A DNA stretch of 7,097 bases from Nitrososphaerota archaeon (GCA_031260365.1 JAIRJY010000082.1:1-7097), one strand, 5' to 3'; shown: positions 1 through 6,557, counted from the first letter of the stretch. Translations and numbers: made by a program. The notes: a model not told the origin generated them from the letters alone.

Positions 1-912
1 AACTGTACTACCTGTACCAAAATTATAAGATTTTTCCCAAAGAACCCTACCCGTATGCAAATCAACCGCAACAATAGTATTACGCTGTAAAGGAACAGAA
101 CCCTCAACAACACCCATCGCACCACTATTCGCATTCCCAACCGTAGCCTGATTATAAGTACCACCAGTATTATAGTAAAGAACACCAGCAATAATAACAG
201 CACCTACAAACTTACCCTCATAAGCATCACCATTTTGATATCCAACCTGAAACTCTCCGCCAGATAAACCGCCAAGAGTATCACCAATAGGCATAGACCA
301 CAAAATATGTGCACTACTAGGAGCATCATTATACGGAGCAAACGCATTCCGAGGTCTAGCTACCCAACTACCCGAAACAGCCCACCAATCACGAAGCTGA
401 GAATCAATCGGTCTCGTCCAATAATCCTCCGGAAGACCCAAATCAGGATAATACGACTTATCAACCTCTTGCACAATCAACTCTACAACATCACTCTGAC
501 TTGCCGCATACCAACCACCCAAATTACCAGACACCGGACTATAATACACACGATCAAAAGTACACTTCAAAGTATAAACACCCAAAACCTCAGGCGTAAA
601 ATAATACCCAACAGTACCAGTAGACCACGTCATACGATCAACATTAGACACCCGACCAACAGGATCAGTAATAACCAAAGTCACATTCCAACCATCACCA
701 TCAATCTGCAAATAATTCAACAAACCAAAATTAACCAAAACAGCCTGACCAACGCCAACAGTTTTAGGAGCAGTATCAACAAAAGGAAACGTCGAAAACT
801 CGCGATCTTGAGCATTAACAGTACCCACAACAGCAAATAAAGAAACGACAAAAGACAACAGCAACAAAACAGCTATCGCTGAAGCAACAATTTTATTTTT
901 TAAAAGTTTCAT
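1..912 (-). CDS. Secreted PQQ-like beta-propeller repeat protein, 3' end outside window
   Basis: This is an open frame of 304 codons running off the left edge, so the C-terminal part is missing. The start ATG is at 912-910, with GGAGG at 930-926 (a rather long 13-nt spacing). The product begins with a basic n-region (MKLLKNK) and a hydrophobic stretch to about residue 33, with a plausible cleavage after TVNA (residue 34); I infer export or membrane anchoring. Residues about 38-150 look like an Ig-like beta domain. Then come an EDYWTRPI segment, a Trp-rich stretch with SAHILW, and near residues 280-292 a VAVDLHTGRVLW motif. That motif fits the PQQ-enzyme/BamB-type propeller blade signature (A-x-D-x-x-T-G-x-x-x-W). 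Such proteins are frequent in Bathyarchaeia as I recall; their role (surface binding or scaffold) is not established. Codons strongly favour third-position T, unlike the gene beyond the spacer. The plus-strand frame at 307-840 is its shadow. Confidence 0.8.
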   Translation of the reverse strand, partial: MKLLKNKIVASAIAVLLLLSFVVSLFAVVGTVNAQDREFSTFPFVDTAPKTVGVGQAVLVNFGLLNYLQIDGDGWNVTLVITDPVGRVSNVDRMTWSTGTVGYYFTPEVLGVYTLKCTFDRVYYSPVSGNLGGWYAASQSDVVELIVQEVDKSYYPDLGLPEDYWTRPIDSQLRDWWAVSGSWVARPRNAFAPYNDAPSSAHILWSMPIGDTLGGLSGGEFQVGYQNGDAYEGKFVGAVIIAGVLYYNTGGTYNQATVGNANSGAMGVVEGSVPLQRNTIVAVDLHTGRVLWEKSYNFGTGSTV

Positions 913-959
913 ACCTTCACATTTTCCTCCAAGATTCTATAAAACGAAAATAAATCAAA

Positions 960-972
960 AACTATTTAAAAC
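960..972 (-). promoter_or_regulatory. Possible TATA box of the propeller gene
   Basis: On the minus strand TTTAAATA lies at about 970-963. A start about 25 nt downstream would fall near 937 and give a leader of about 25 nt carrying the GGAGG. The flank directly upstream is not a good BRE, and the surroundings are AT-rich, so this is only a candidate. Confidence 0.35.
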
Positions 973-1313
973 TACTGCAAAAACCCGGCATACTTAATTA
1001 AGCATATACAAATAATAGTTCAAAAAAATAAACAAACAAAAACCAACATAGACAAACTAATTTTAAATAGCACCACAGAAAAAACACTAACGCTTCTCTC
1101 AAAACAAATACCCCAAAACTGAAAATAACCCTATCAAAAGGTCATAAAACAATAGCCTACGGCTGCTACACACCAAAACTAAAACAATCAACATACTAAA
1201 CAGCGACCTACTAAACAACCCCTTCATAATTTTACACGAATACTACACCACACAAGAAACAAAAACGCAAACAAATACACTTTAGACATAATATGCAATA
1301 AACTGATAAGAGA

Positions 1314-1330
1314 GTATTAAAAAATAGAGG
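1314..1330 (-). terminator. T-run terminator after the synthase gene
   Basis: Just past the TAA stop (1334-1332) the minus strand reads CCTCTATTTTTTAATAC, with six T at 1324-1319. Archaeal RNA polymerase commonly terminates at such T-runs without a hairpin. No strong stem is visible, so this rests on the T-run and its position only. Confidence 0.45.
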
Positions 1331-1331
1331 C

Positions 1332-2870
1332 TTATGTTTCAGTGTTTGTGTTGCTATAATCGGTTGTGAGTACATTTATGCAACTTATAACTGCGTCCAT
1401 ACTAGCTTTAACTATGTCCTCATGGATACCTAGCGCGGTAACAATTCTATGACCTTTGCGCATGTTTACTACCACTTCGACTACGGCATCGGTTCCACCG
1501 GTGATAGCTTTAACGTTATATTGCTCTAATTCGATTGCTTCAGTTTCTTTTATAACATCTTTTATTGCGTTTATAGCTGCGTCAACTGGACCAACGCCAT
1601 TTGCAGTACCGAAGACTGTCTTACCATTTACGCATAGACAAACAGATGCTTGTGCAGCTGTTTTTGCGCCTCCTGAAAAAGTCATCTCTTGAAGTTCAAT
1701 AGATTTAACACCACTAAGACCCATAACATTTTCAGCTATACCTAATACATCAGCGTTCATGACGTTTTTGCCTTTATCACCAAGCTCTTTTATCTGTTGA
1801 AAAATTTCTTGGAACTGTTCTTCAGTGGGTTTTATTCCCATACTAGCAAGATCAGCTTTTATTGCATGTGATCCTGAATGTTTACCTTGTGCAATGTGGC
1901 GGGTACGACCCACAAGAGATGGTGGGAAGGGTTCATATGTTGAAGAGTTTGCAAGCATACCCTGAGTATGGATTCCAGACTCATGTTTAAACGCGTTTTC
2001 GCCAACAACTGCTTTATTTGGTTGCGTGTTAACGCCTGTTAATCGTGAAACCAGTTGAGAAGTACTATAAAGAAGTTCAGTTCTAATACGTAGCTGTTTT
2101 TTGTAAAGTGTGTGAAGAGCCACTGCGACTTCTTCAATAGCAGCATTACCTGCACGTTCACCTAATCCGTTAATTGTTCCATGAGCTACTTGAGCACCAG
2201 CACTAAGACCCGCTACAGTATTAGCTACAGCCATACCAAAATCGTTGTGACAATGCACCCCAACAGGTACTTTAACTATTTTAACTAATTTTGTAAAAAA
2301 ATCATAAGAACTATCAGGAGATAAAATGCCCACGGTATCGCAGGGAGTTACACGGTCTACGCCACAAGCTTCTGCAATCTGGAAAACTTTGAGCAGATAA
2401 TCAAAATCAGAACGCGTTGCATCCTCAGCAAGCAAATCAACTTTTAAACCATGACTCTTAGCGTAAGTTACACATTCTGCAGTAAGTTTCAAAATTTGCT
2501 CACGCGTTTTATGCAGTTTTTGTTCTATATGCAAATCAGATGTAGGTATAATTAAACTCATAACTTGAGCAGCACTATCGATAACTGCGTCAATATCATT
2601 CTTAGTTCCTCTACCAGCACTTGCCACTTCAGCCTTTAAGCCTTGTGTAGCTATTAATTTAACAGCTTCAAATTCACCTTTAGAAACTGCGGCAAACCCA
2701 GCTTCAATCACATCTATACCAAGCTCGTCAAGACATTGAGCTATACGCAGTTTATTTTCAGGTACAAGAGCTACACCTGGAGTTTGTTCACCATCACGTA
2801 AAGTGGTATCTAAAAATTTTATACAATTAGGAAAGTTATTAAATAAAGTAATACCCCATTTTGAAGTCAC
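1332..2870 (-). CDS. 2-isopropylmalate / (R)-citramalate synthase family enzyme (LeuA/CimA type)
   Basis: This 512-aa enzyme belongs to the DRE-TIM metallolyase family, which condenses acetyl-CoA with a 2-oxoacid. LeuA makes 2-isopropylmalate for leucine and CimA makes citramalate for isoleucine. Seen: DTTLRDGEQTPGV at 21-33 (catalytic Arg25, metal ligand Asp26), HCHND at 206-210 (metal-binding His206/His208), GERAGNA at 237-243 and HESGIH at 296-301. A complete C-terminal LeuA-type regulatory domain follows at about 385-502, with GVGPVDAA and GGTDA, which suggests end-product feedback control. Length fits archaeal members. The start is GTG (2870-2868): an in-frame TGA lies four codons upstream, no other Met occurs before residue 104, and GGTGA sits 9 nt upstream. 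The substrate is uncertain because Ser105, Leu147 and Cys177 sit where LeuA usually has His, Ser and Pro, so I give no symbol. It appears monocistronic, downstream of the 5S rRNA gene. Confidence 0.93.
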   Translation of the reverse strand: MTSKWGITLFNNFPNCIKFLDTTLRDGEQTPGVALVPENKLRIAQCLDELGIDVIEAGFAAVSKGEFEAVKLIATQGLKAEVASAGRGTKNDIDAVIDSAAQVMSLIIPTSDLHIEQKLHKTREQILKLTAECVTYAKSHGLKVDLLAEDATRSDFDYLLKVFQIAEACGVDRVTPCDTVGILSPDSSYDFFTKLVKIVKVPVGVHCHNDFGMAVANTVAGLSAGAQVAHGTINGLGERAGNAAIEEVAVALHTLYKKQLRIRTELLYSTSQLVSRLTGVNTQPNKAVVGENAFKHESGIHTQGMLANSSTYEPFPPSLVGRTRHIAQGKHSGSHAIKADLASMGIKPTEEQFQEIFQQIKELGDKGKNVMNADVLGIAENVMGLSGVKSIELQEMTFSGGAKTAAQASVCLCVNGKTVFGTANGVGPVDAAINAIKDVIKETEAIELEQYNVKAITGGTDAVVEVVVNMRKGHRIVTALGIHEDIVKASMDAVISCINVLTTDYSNTNTET

Positions 2871-2879
2871 TTCACAAGT

Positions 2880-2884
2880 TCACC
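2880..2884 (-). promoter_or_regulatory. Shine-Dalgarno that fixes a GTG start
   Basis: GGTGA on the minus strand (2884-2880) matches the archaeal anti-Shine-Dalgarno core and leaves 9 nt to the GTG at 2870-2868. Since no ATG is available in frame, this site is the main support for the GTG start of the synthase gene. Confidence 0.65.
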
Positions 2885-2935
2885 GTCATGCAGAGATATA
2901 AAATTTATGCAAAACTCCGTGTAACAAACGACACA

Positions 2936-2950
2936 TTCAAATATAGAAAA
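2936..2950 (-). promoter_or_regulatory. Possible TATA box of the synthase gene
   Basis: The minus strand reads TTTCTATATTTGAAT here. A start about 25 nt downstream, near 2917, would leave a leader of about 47 nt carrying the GGTGA. Competing AT-rich boxes lie at about 2968-2958 (TTTATAAC) and 2910-2895. The latter would remove the Shine-Dalgarno from the transcript, so it is less likely. Read-through from the 5S gene is another way to express this gene. Confidence 0.3.
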
Positions 2951-2964
2951 AAATGAAAAGTTAT

Positions 2965-2975
2965 AAAAACAAAAA
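2965..2975 (-). terminator. T-rich terminator of 5S rRNA
   Basis: Five nucleotides after the predicted 3' end of 5S rRNA the minus strand reads TTTTTGTTTTT. Two T5 runs directly after a stable RNA are typical of archaeal intrinsic termination. Confidence 0.6.
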
Positions 2976-2980
2976 GTAGT

Positions 2981-3100
2981 GTCAGCTTTCCCGAGTTCAC
3001 GCGACCGAAGACCGCACTACAGTTGGGAACGGAACGTGGTTTAACTTCTGAGTTCGGAACGGGATCAGGTGGAACCCACATCCTATGACCGACAACTGAC
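2981..3100 (-). rRNA. rrf: 5S ribosomal RNA, free-standing gene
   Basis: Read on the minus strand, the 120-nt segment contains the near-universal 5S core CCGAACTCAGAAGTTAAACC (about 3057-3038), preceded by CACCTGATCCCGTT. The ends pair: GTCAGT at the 5' end (3100-3095) with GCTGAC at the 3' end (2986-2981) forms helix I, which sets both boundaries. The length matches 5S rRNA. No 16S, 23S or tRNA gene lies next to it, and it has its own promoter and terminator. An unlinked 5S gene is common in Thermoproteota and several other archaeal groups. The ends could be off by a few bases. Confidence 0.95.
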
Positions 3101-3118
3101 TTTATCAGTTCAGCAGAG

Positions 3119-3135
3119 CCTTATATATCTTTAGT
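3119..3135 (-). promoter_or_regulatory. BRE/TATA promoter of 5S rRNA
   Basis: On the minus strand ACTAAA (3135-3130) matches the archaeal BRE pattern RNWAAW. It is followed by G and ATATATAA (3128-3121) as TATA box. The box centre is about 25 nt before the structural 5' end of 5S rRNA at 3100, the expected archaeal spacing. This is the best-supported promoter in the window. Confidence 0.8.
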
Positions 3136-3325
3136 ACACAAATCATAAAAGATATGCAAACATACATCAAACATTAAAGGTTAACAAATTTTCGAGCAAT
3201 AATCCCAGAAAATAAGCAGTGTTCTATAAAAAGTAAACACTTGAAATATGTAAAAACATATTAAAAATGTAAAATATGGTATATATTAATCATTTAAAAT
3301 TTCGATAAACGTTTCTATTCTGATG

Positions 3326-3338
3326 TGTATTATAACAA
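3326..3338 (+). promoter_or_regulatory. Possible TATA box of the 64-aa gene
   Basis: ATTATAAC lies near 3329-3336. A start about 25 nt on, near 3357, would give a leader of about 34 nt including the AGGATGA site. A second box, GTTATACAC at 3350-3358, is also possible. The 290-nt spacer 3101-3390 otherwise holds the 5S promoter and a weak AT-only inverted repeat (AATATG/CATATT, 3245-3262). Confidence 0.3.
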
Positions 3339-3390
3339 AACCTAAAAGAGTTATACACATTAATTAAAACATAACCAGGATGAATGAAAA

Positions 3391-3585
3391 ATGAGTAACG
3401 ATGTTGATATGGCAACTATTCAGTTAAATGAAGATAAAATGAATTTCCTTTTAAGTAAAAAAGACTTTAAAACAGGTAGTCGCGGTTATCATGCACAAGG
3501 CAAAATGATGTCGAACGGCAAAAACTATCAGATAAACATACTTGTTGTTGAAATCGGTTCTAAACCTAAAGAAGAGAAAAAGTGA
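3391..3585 (+). CDS. Small lysine-rich protein of unknown function (64 aa)
   Basis: I cannot assign this protein. It starts MSNDVDMATIQLNEDKMNF, has a central KKDFKTGSRGYHAQGKM segment, then a hydrophobic, probably beta, stretch YQINILVVEIGSK and a charged tail KPKEEKK. The alternation of short beta-prone segments with Gly/Lys turns suggests a small soluble beta protein; nucleic-acid binding is possible from the charge but not shown. There is no signal peptide or membrane segment. The ATG at 3391 is preceded by AGGATGA (3377-3383), giving a 7-nt spacing. The two nearer upstream ATGs (3380, 3384) hit stops within a few codons. It stands alone on the plus strand, divergent from 5S rRNA and convergent with the glycosyltransferase operon. 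Similar small proteins with a GKxYQ...VEIGSK ending seem familiar from Bathyarchaeia, but I cannot confirm that here. Confidence 0.7.
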   Translation: MSNDVDMATIQLNEDKMNFLLSKKDFKTGSRGYHAQGKMMSNGKNYQINILVVEIGSKPKEEKK

Positions 3586-3592
3586 GTGAGAC

Positions 3593-3618
3593 ATTCTCTT
3601 CTATTTTGCAGGGTTTTT
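3593..3618 (+). terminator. T-rich stretch between convergent genes
   Basis: After the TGA of the 64-aa gene (3583-3585) the plus strand is pyrimidine-rich, with TTTT at 3604-3607 and TTTTT at 3614-3618, consistent with archaeal T-tract termination. The whole convergent gap is only 54 nt. On the minus strand there is no T-run of five or more after the GT4 stop, so termination of that operon is not explained. Confidence 0.35.
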
Positions 3619-3639
3619 AAAGATTAAGAGGCGGATTAA

Positions 3640-4845
3640 TCATATGTCGTATAGAGTTTCTTCGTAAACCTGCATAGTTTTTTTCACCAAAATACTCCAA
3701 TCGTATTGATTGACAATAGTTTTACGAGCATTTATACCCATTTCAGTTGCTTCTGCAGTGTGCTCAAGCAAATATAAAAGTGCTTCAGAAAACTGTTTAG
3801 AGTTAAATGGTTTAACTAGTAAGCCGTTTTTGCCTGTTTCAATTGTTTCAGCGATTCCACCTACAGTTGTTGTTACCACAGGTAATCCAGTTGCAAGTGC
3901 TTCAAGCACGGCAAATGGGTGATGTTCATAAAAAGTTGAGAGAGCAAATATGTCTGCAGCTTGGTAGAGTTTGGGTAATTTCTGGTCAGGATAGTAACCG
4001 GTAAATATTATGTGATTTTCTACATGTAATTGTTTGGCGTGTGCGTGCAGTTTTGTCATTTCGTCTCTTTGACCTTTTCCGCTAATAACGAATTTAGCGT
4101 TTTTAAACTGTTTAACTACAGAGGGTATTGCTTCGATCAAAGTGAAGAGTCCCTTTCGGGCATATAATCGACCTACTGATAGTATTATGCGATCGTTTGG
4201 GTTAAATCCAAGTTCAGTTTTGATTTTTTGTTTATCTTTAGCAGGTTGGAATTTGTGTATATCAACACCATTGCGGATAACGCAAACACGGTTTTCGGGT
4301 ATGTTATAGTATTTTTTTAGTTCTTGTCGCGTAAAGTCGCTAACAGCAATAACACGACTAGCGCGTTTGATCATTCCAATTTCAAAAAATCGGAGAACCC
4401 AATTGAAGCTGACAAGGAATTTTTCGTTTGCATTTAGACGACTATATTGTTCTCGCCTTATGGCTTCTGTTTCACCTTTCCATGTGGAGTGAACTGTGCA
4501 TACAATTGCTTTTCCAAAGTTTGGAGGAATAGCAAAACTTGGTGTTAATGGCAACTGTGGGTGTGTGATATCAACGTTCGTGATGTTGCGAATACTTTCA
4601 AGTTTTCGATAACTGGATTGTGCGAGCATAAATGATTTTATTATAGGGATTTTTGGAATTTTTTTGAAGTGTACCATAAGTTGGTTGTTAACTTGGATGT
4701 CAATGTTTTGATTTGATTCGGTTACTATGTTGGCGTTGTAGCCGTTTTTCATTAATTCATTAGACAGGTAATAGACATAAGCACCTGTTCCGCCTGAAAG
4801 TGGCCAGTACTCGGGAGATATAAAACAGATATTTCGGGTTGTCAT
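3640..4845 (-). CDS. GT4 family glycosyltransferase (GT-B fold)
   Basis: This 401-aa protein should transfer a sugar from a nucleotide donor to a lipid-linked or surface glycan at the inner face of the membrane; donor and acceptor cannot be read from sequence. Seen: an N-terminal Rossmann half with the glycine-rich SGGTGAYV (17-24) and VHSTW (118-122); a C-terminal half beginning near 215 with SVGRLYARKG (223-232; Arg226 and Lys231 are the usual phosphate-binding pair), SGKGQR, and GYYPDQKLPKLYQAADIF. The EX7E motif is E307-HHPFAVL-E315, followed by ATGLPVVTTTVGG and ENGLL-like KNGLLV. No membrane span is obvious. The ATG (4845-4843) overlaps the TGA of the upstream GT2 gene by 4 nt (ATGA), implying translational coupling. 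It is last of a three-gene glycosyltransferase operon. The His pair replaces the usual Gly-Phe after the first Glu of EX7E, a tolerated variation. Confidence 0.93.
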   Translation of the reverse strand: MTTRNICFISPEYWPLSGGTGAYVYYLSNELMKNGYNANIVTESNQNIDIQVNNQLMVHFKKIPKIPIIKSFMLAQSSYRKLESIRNITNVDITHPQLPLTPSFAIPPNFGKAIVCTVHSTWKGETEAIRREQYSRLNANEKFLVSFNWVLRFFEIGMIKRASRVIAVSDFTRQELKKYYNIPENRVCVIRNGVDIHKFQPAKDKQKIKTELGFNPNDRIILSVGRLYARKGLFTLIEAIPSVVKQFKNAKFVISGKGQRDEMTKLHAHAKQLHVENHIIFTGYYPDQKLPKLYQAADIFALSTFYEHHPFAVLEALATGLPVVTTTVGGIAETIETGKNGLLVKPFNSKQFSEALLYLLEHTAEATEMGINARKTIVNQYDWSILVKKTMQVYEETLYDI

Positions 4846-5828
4846 TTATGCCTACCTCTGATGTACATTATTGTTGTAATTACGGCACCGTTAAACCATG
4901 CTATAGAACGTACATAATATAGTAAAATGAGGCGCATTGCAGTTTTATCTTTGAATTCAACAGCGATTTTTGCTGCAGAATAAACGTAGTAAATAAACAT
5001 TGATAAAAACAGAACACTCGTTAGGTACCATAAAAAGTTTAAACTGGGTACTATACCCAACAAGAAACTAATTATTGTTGACAAAAGCCAAATTGGTTGA
5101 ATATTCATGCCAACATCAGTGATTTCGTCACCCTTTGCTAAAGTACCGTGTTTAAAGTATAGTCGTAACGTGTTTTTGCCATATTGGAGCTGTTGTCGAT
5201 AAAATTTTTGAACGGTAGGACGATTAAAATGGTAACATACTGAAGAGGGTTCATACGCAATTTTGTAGCCTCTTGAAGTTAATTGATAACCGAATTCAGT
5301 ATCGTATTGACTTGGCATGTCCTCTGCCCACCCGCCGACTTCTTCAAGAACAGATTTTTTAAGCAACAAATTCATAGTTGCTACCCGCTTAGTGTACTTA
5401 CCAACACGTCGATAACGCGTTTTAAGTTCGTATCCTATGCTTCTTGCCCATGGATTATCTGTATTCCATGTGTCAATTGAACCACTAACACCCCCAACAG
5501 CAGGTTCATCTATACGTGGTACAAGTTTTTTTAACCAATCTGCTTCAACTTTAGCATCAGAATCAACAAAACCCAAAATTGGATAAAGCGCGACTTTTTG
5601 TGCATAATTATATGCTGCAGGACAGTTTAATGTCGTTTGATAAATTTTAATAGGATATTTTTTCGCAAGTTCCACAGTTCTATCTTTTGAACCGCCATCC
5701 ACCAAAATGATTTCCAAATTATCTGAAGGATAATTTTGTGTCAATAACGCTTGCAGACATTCTTCAATTGTTGTTTCGTTATTCATTGAAGATATAATTA
5801 TCGATACATTAGGCAAAACATCAAACAA
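4842..5828 (-). CDS. Membrane-anchored GT2 family glycosyltransferase
   Basis: This 328-aa protein has a GT-A domain at about 7-205 followed by a membrane part. Seen: VSIIISSMNNETTI at the N-terminus, the nucleotide-binding VDGGSKDRT (43-51), the metal-binding DSD at 89-91, and an acidic segment YDTEFGYQLTSRGYKI (175-190), where the catalytic-base Asp/Glu of GT2 enzymes is expected. Hydrophobic stretches at about 245-262, 265-286 and 299-321 should be two or three membrane segments, placing it at the cytoplasmic membrane and suggesting a lipid-linked acceptor. The proposed start is TTG (5828-5826). An in-frame TAA lies two codons upstream, the first in-frame ATG is only at codon 15 inside the first beta strand, and GGAAG at 5842-5838 sits 9 nt upstream. 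The TTG at codon 5 is an alternative. It is the middle gene of the operon, 3 nt after the first GT2 gene and overlapping the GT4 gene by 4 nt. Confidence 0.92.
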   Translation of the reverse strand: MFDVLPNVSIIISSMNNETTIEECLQALLTQNYPSDNLEIILVDGGSKDRTVELAKKYPIKIYQTTLNCPAAYNYAQKVALYPILGFVDSDAKVEADWLKKLVPRIDEPAVGGVSGSIDTWNTDNPWARSIGYELKTRYRRVGKYTKRVATMNLLLKKSVLEEVGGWAEDMPSQYDTEFGYQLTSRGYKIAYEPSSVCYHFNRPTVQKFYRQQLQYGKNTLRLYFKHGTLAKGDEITDVGMNIQPIWLLSTIISFLLGIVPSLNFLWYLTSVLFLSMFIYYVYSAAKIAVEFKDKTAMRLILLYYVRSIAWFNGAVITTIMYIRGRHK

Positions 5829-5831
5829 TTT

Positions 5832-6533
5832 TTACATCTTCCGTATCTGTGCTGATATTATTGAGACAAATATTCTAAAACCATCATGCACATAATCAAC
5901 GCCTGAACTACCATAAGTGCGTTGTTTAAAACTTATAGGCACCTCAAGTACGCGAAAACGACTTTTAACAGTTTTCACTAACATTTCCGTTTCAATTTCG
6001 TATCCACAAGATTTCAAATGTTGAATCTCGAGAACTTCTCGTCTCATCACCCGATAACCAGACTGAGAGTCAGTAACATGAACACCAATAAACATGTGAA
6101 TTATTAAATTAAACAGTTTAACACCGAATATATTGAGTTTTTTTGCAGCCACGTTTTTTGTACACAAATACCGTGAACCGATAACAAGGTCTGCCTTATT
6201 ATTTAAAATTGGATAAAGCATTTGAGACAATTCTTCAGGACAATGCGAACCATCGGAGTCAATAGTTACCAATATATCGCCCTTAGATTTAGCAAAACCT
6301 ACACGTAACCCCACACCTTTTCCCCTATGCACTACCAAACGATACAAACGCACTGAATATTGTTTAGCAACCACAAAAGAGTCATCAAAAGAATGATCAT
6401 CAATCACTATAATTTCATAATTTAAACCCAGTAGCTTCATGGTGGTCTGAACACGTTCAATTACGGTTCCTATCGTCTTTGCTTCATTATACATAGGTAT
6501 TACTATTGAAACCAGCAATTGTTTTGAATTCAT
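5832..6533 (-). CDS. GT2 glycosyltransferase, polyprenyl-phosphate mannose synthase (DPM1)-like
   Basis: This 233-aa enzyme resembles the soluble DPM1/dolichol-phosphate mannose synthase group, which moves a sugar from GDP-mannose (or UDP-glucose in relatives) to dolichyl phosphate. Seen: VSIVIPMYNE (8-17), IVIDDHSFDD (42-51), HRGKGVGLRVGF (69-80), the metal-binding IDSDGSH (91-97), DLVIGSRY (115-122), TDSQSGYRVMRR (154-165), YEIETEM (178-184) and VPISFKQRTYGSS (198-210). These are the ordered landmarks of the family. There is no C-terminal membrane domain, so it is probably peripheral to the membrane, like human DPM1. The start ATG (6533-6531) has only a weak AGGA at 6550-6547; the promoter position suggests a very short leader. 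It is first in the glycosyltransferase operon and may supply the lipid-linked sugar used in that pathway. Donor sugar is not determined. Confidence 0.92.
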   Translation of the reverse strand: MNSKQLLVSIVIPMYNEAKTIGTVIERVQTTMKLLGLNYEIIVIDDHSFDDSFVVAKQYSVRLYRLVVHRGKGVGLRVGFAKSKGDILVTIDSDGSHCPEELSQMLYPILNNKADLVIGSRYLCTKNVAAKKLNIFGVKLFNLIIHMFIGVHVTDSQSGYRVMRREVLEIQHLKSCGYEIETEMLVKTVKSRFRVLEVPISFKQRTYGSSGVDYVHDGFRIFVSIISAQIRKM

Positions 6534-6557
6534 TCTACTTATATTCCTAAATGGAAG

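Larger units (their letters stand above)
913..1331. other. Gene-poor, A/C-skewed intergenic region
   Basis: This 419-nt spacer holds no convincing gene. The plus strand is very poor in G: by hand count 1021-1080 has 37 A, 12 C, 8 T and 3 G, and 1201-1260 has 25 A, 20 C, 11 T and 4 G. The minus strand is therefore T/G-rich, the same bias seen in the adjacent propeller gene. A 42-codon minus-strand frame at 1227-1099 would encode a hydrophobic peptide starting MKGLFSRSLF. It lacks a Shine-Dalgarno, and a T/G-rich strand yields Leu/Phe/Val-rich peptides by chance, so I do not call it a gene. The right end contains the T-run after the synthase gene, and the left end the leader of the propeller gene. 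Confidence 0.6.

Noticed and set aside
307..840. Long plus-strand open frame, 177 codons
   Set aside because: It is antisense to the propeller gene. The minus strand has a signal peptide, a beta domain and a PQQ-repeat motif, whereas this frame gives an Arg/Thr/Asn/Ile-rich product typical of the complement of T-ending codons.
1099..1227. 42-codon minus-strand frame for a hydrophobic peptide (MKGLFSRSLF...), overlapping a 21-codon frame by ATGA
   Set aside because: There is no Shine-Dalgarno or clear promoter, and the strand is T/G-rich, so hydrophobic codons arise by chance. Conservation in relatives would reopen it.
1456..1692. Plus-strand open frame inside the synthase gene
   Set aside because: It is antisense to the well-conserved regulatory domain, with no initiation signals or recognisable product.
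3241..3300. AT-rich near-repeats and the AATATG/CATATT inverted repeat before the 64-aa gene
   Set aside because: The stem is six A/T-dominated pairs in very AT-rich DNA, expected by chance; there is no repeat-spacer order as in CRISPR.
3622..3641. GATTAA/TTAATC inverted repeat at the GT4 stop
   Set aside because: Six weak pairs, not followed by a T-run on either strand in the right place, so it is not a credible terminator hairpin.
3710..3922. Plus-strand open frame inside the GT4 gene
   Set aside because: It lies opposite the conserved EX7E region; a shadow of that coding sequence.
5283..5480. Plus-strand open frame inside the membrane GT2 gene
   Set aside because: It is antisense to the GT-A domain, without a ribosome binding site or protein-like pattern.
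5826..5837. Recoded stop (read-through) fusing the two GT2 enzymes
   Set aside because: The codon is TAA, not the TAG or TGA used for pyrrolysine or selenocysteine, no recoding element is visible, and each half is a complete enzyme of normal length.
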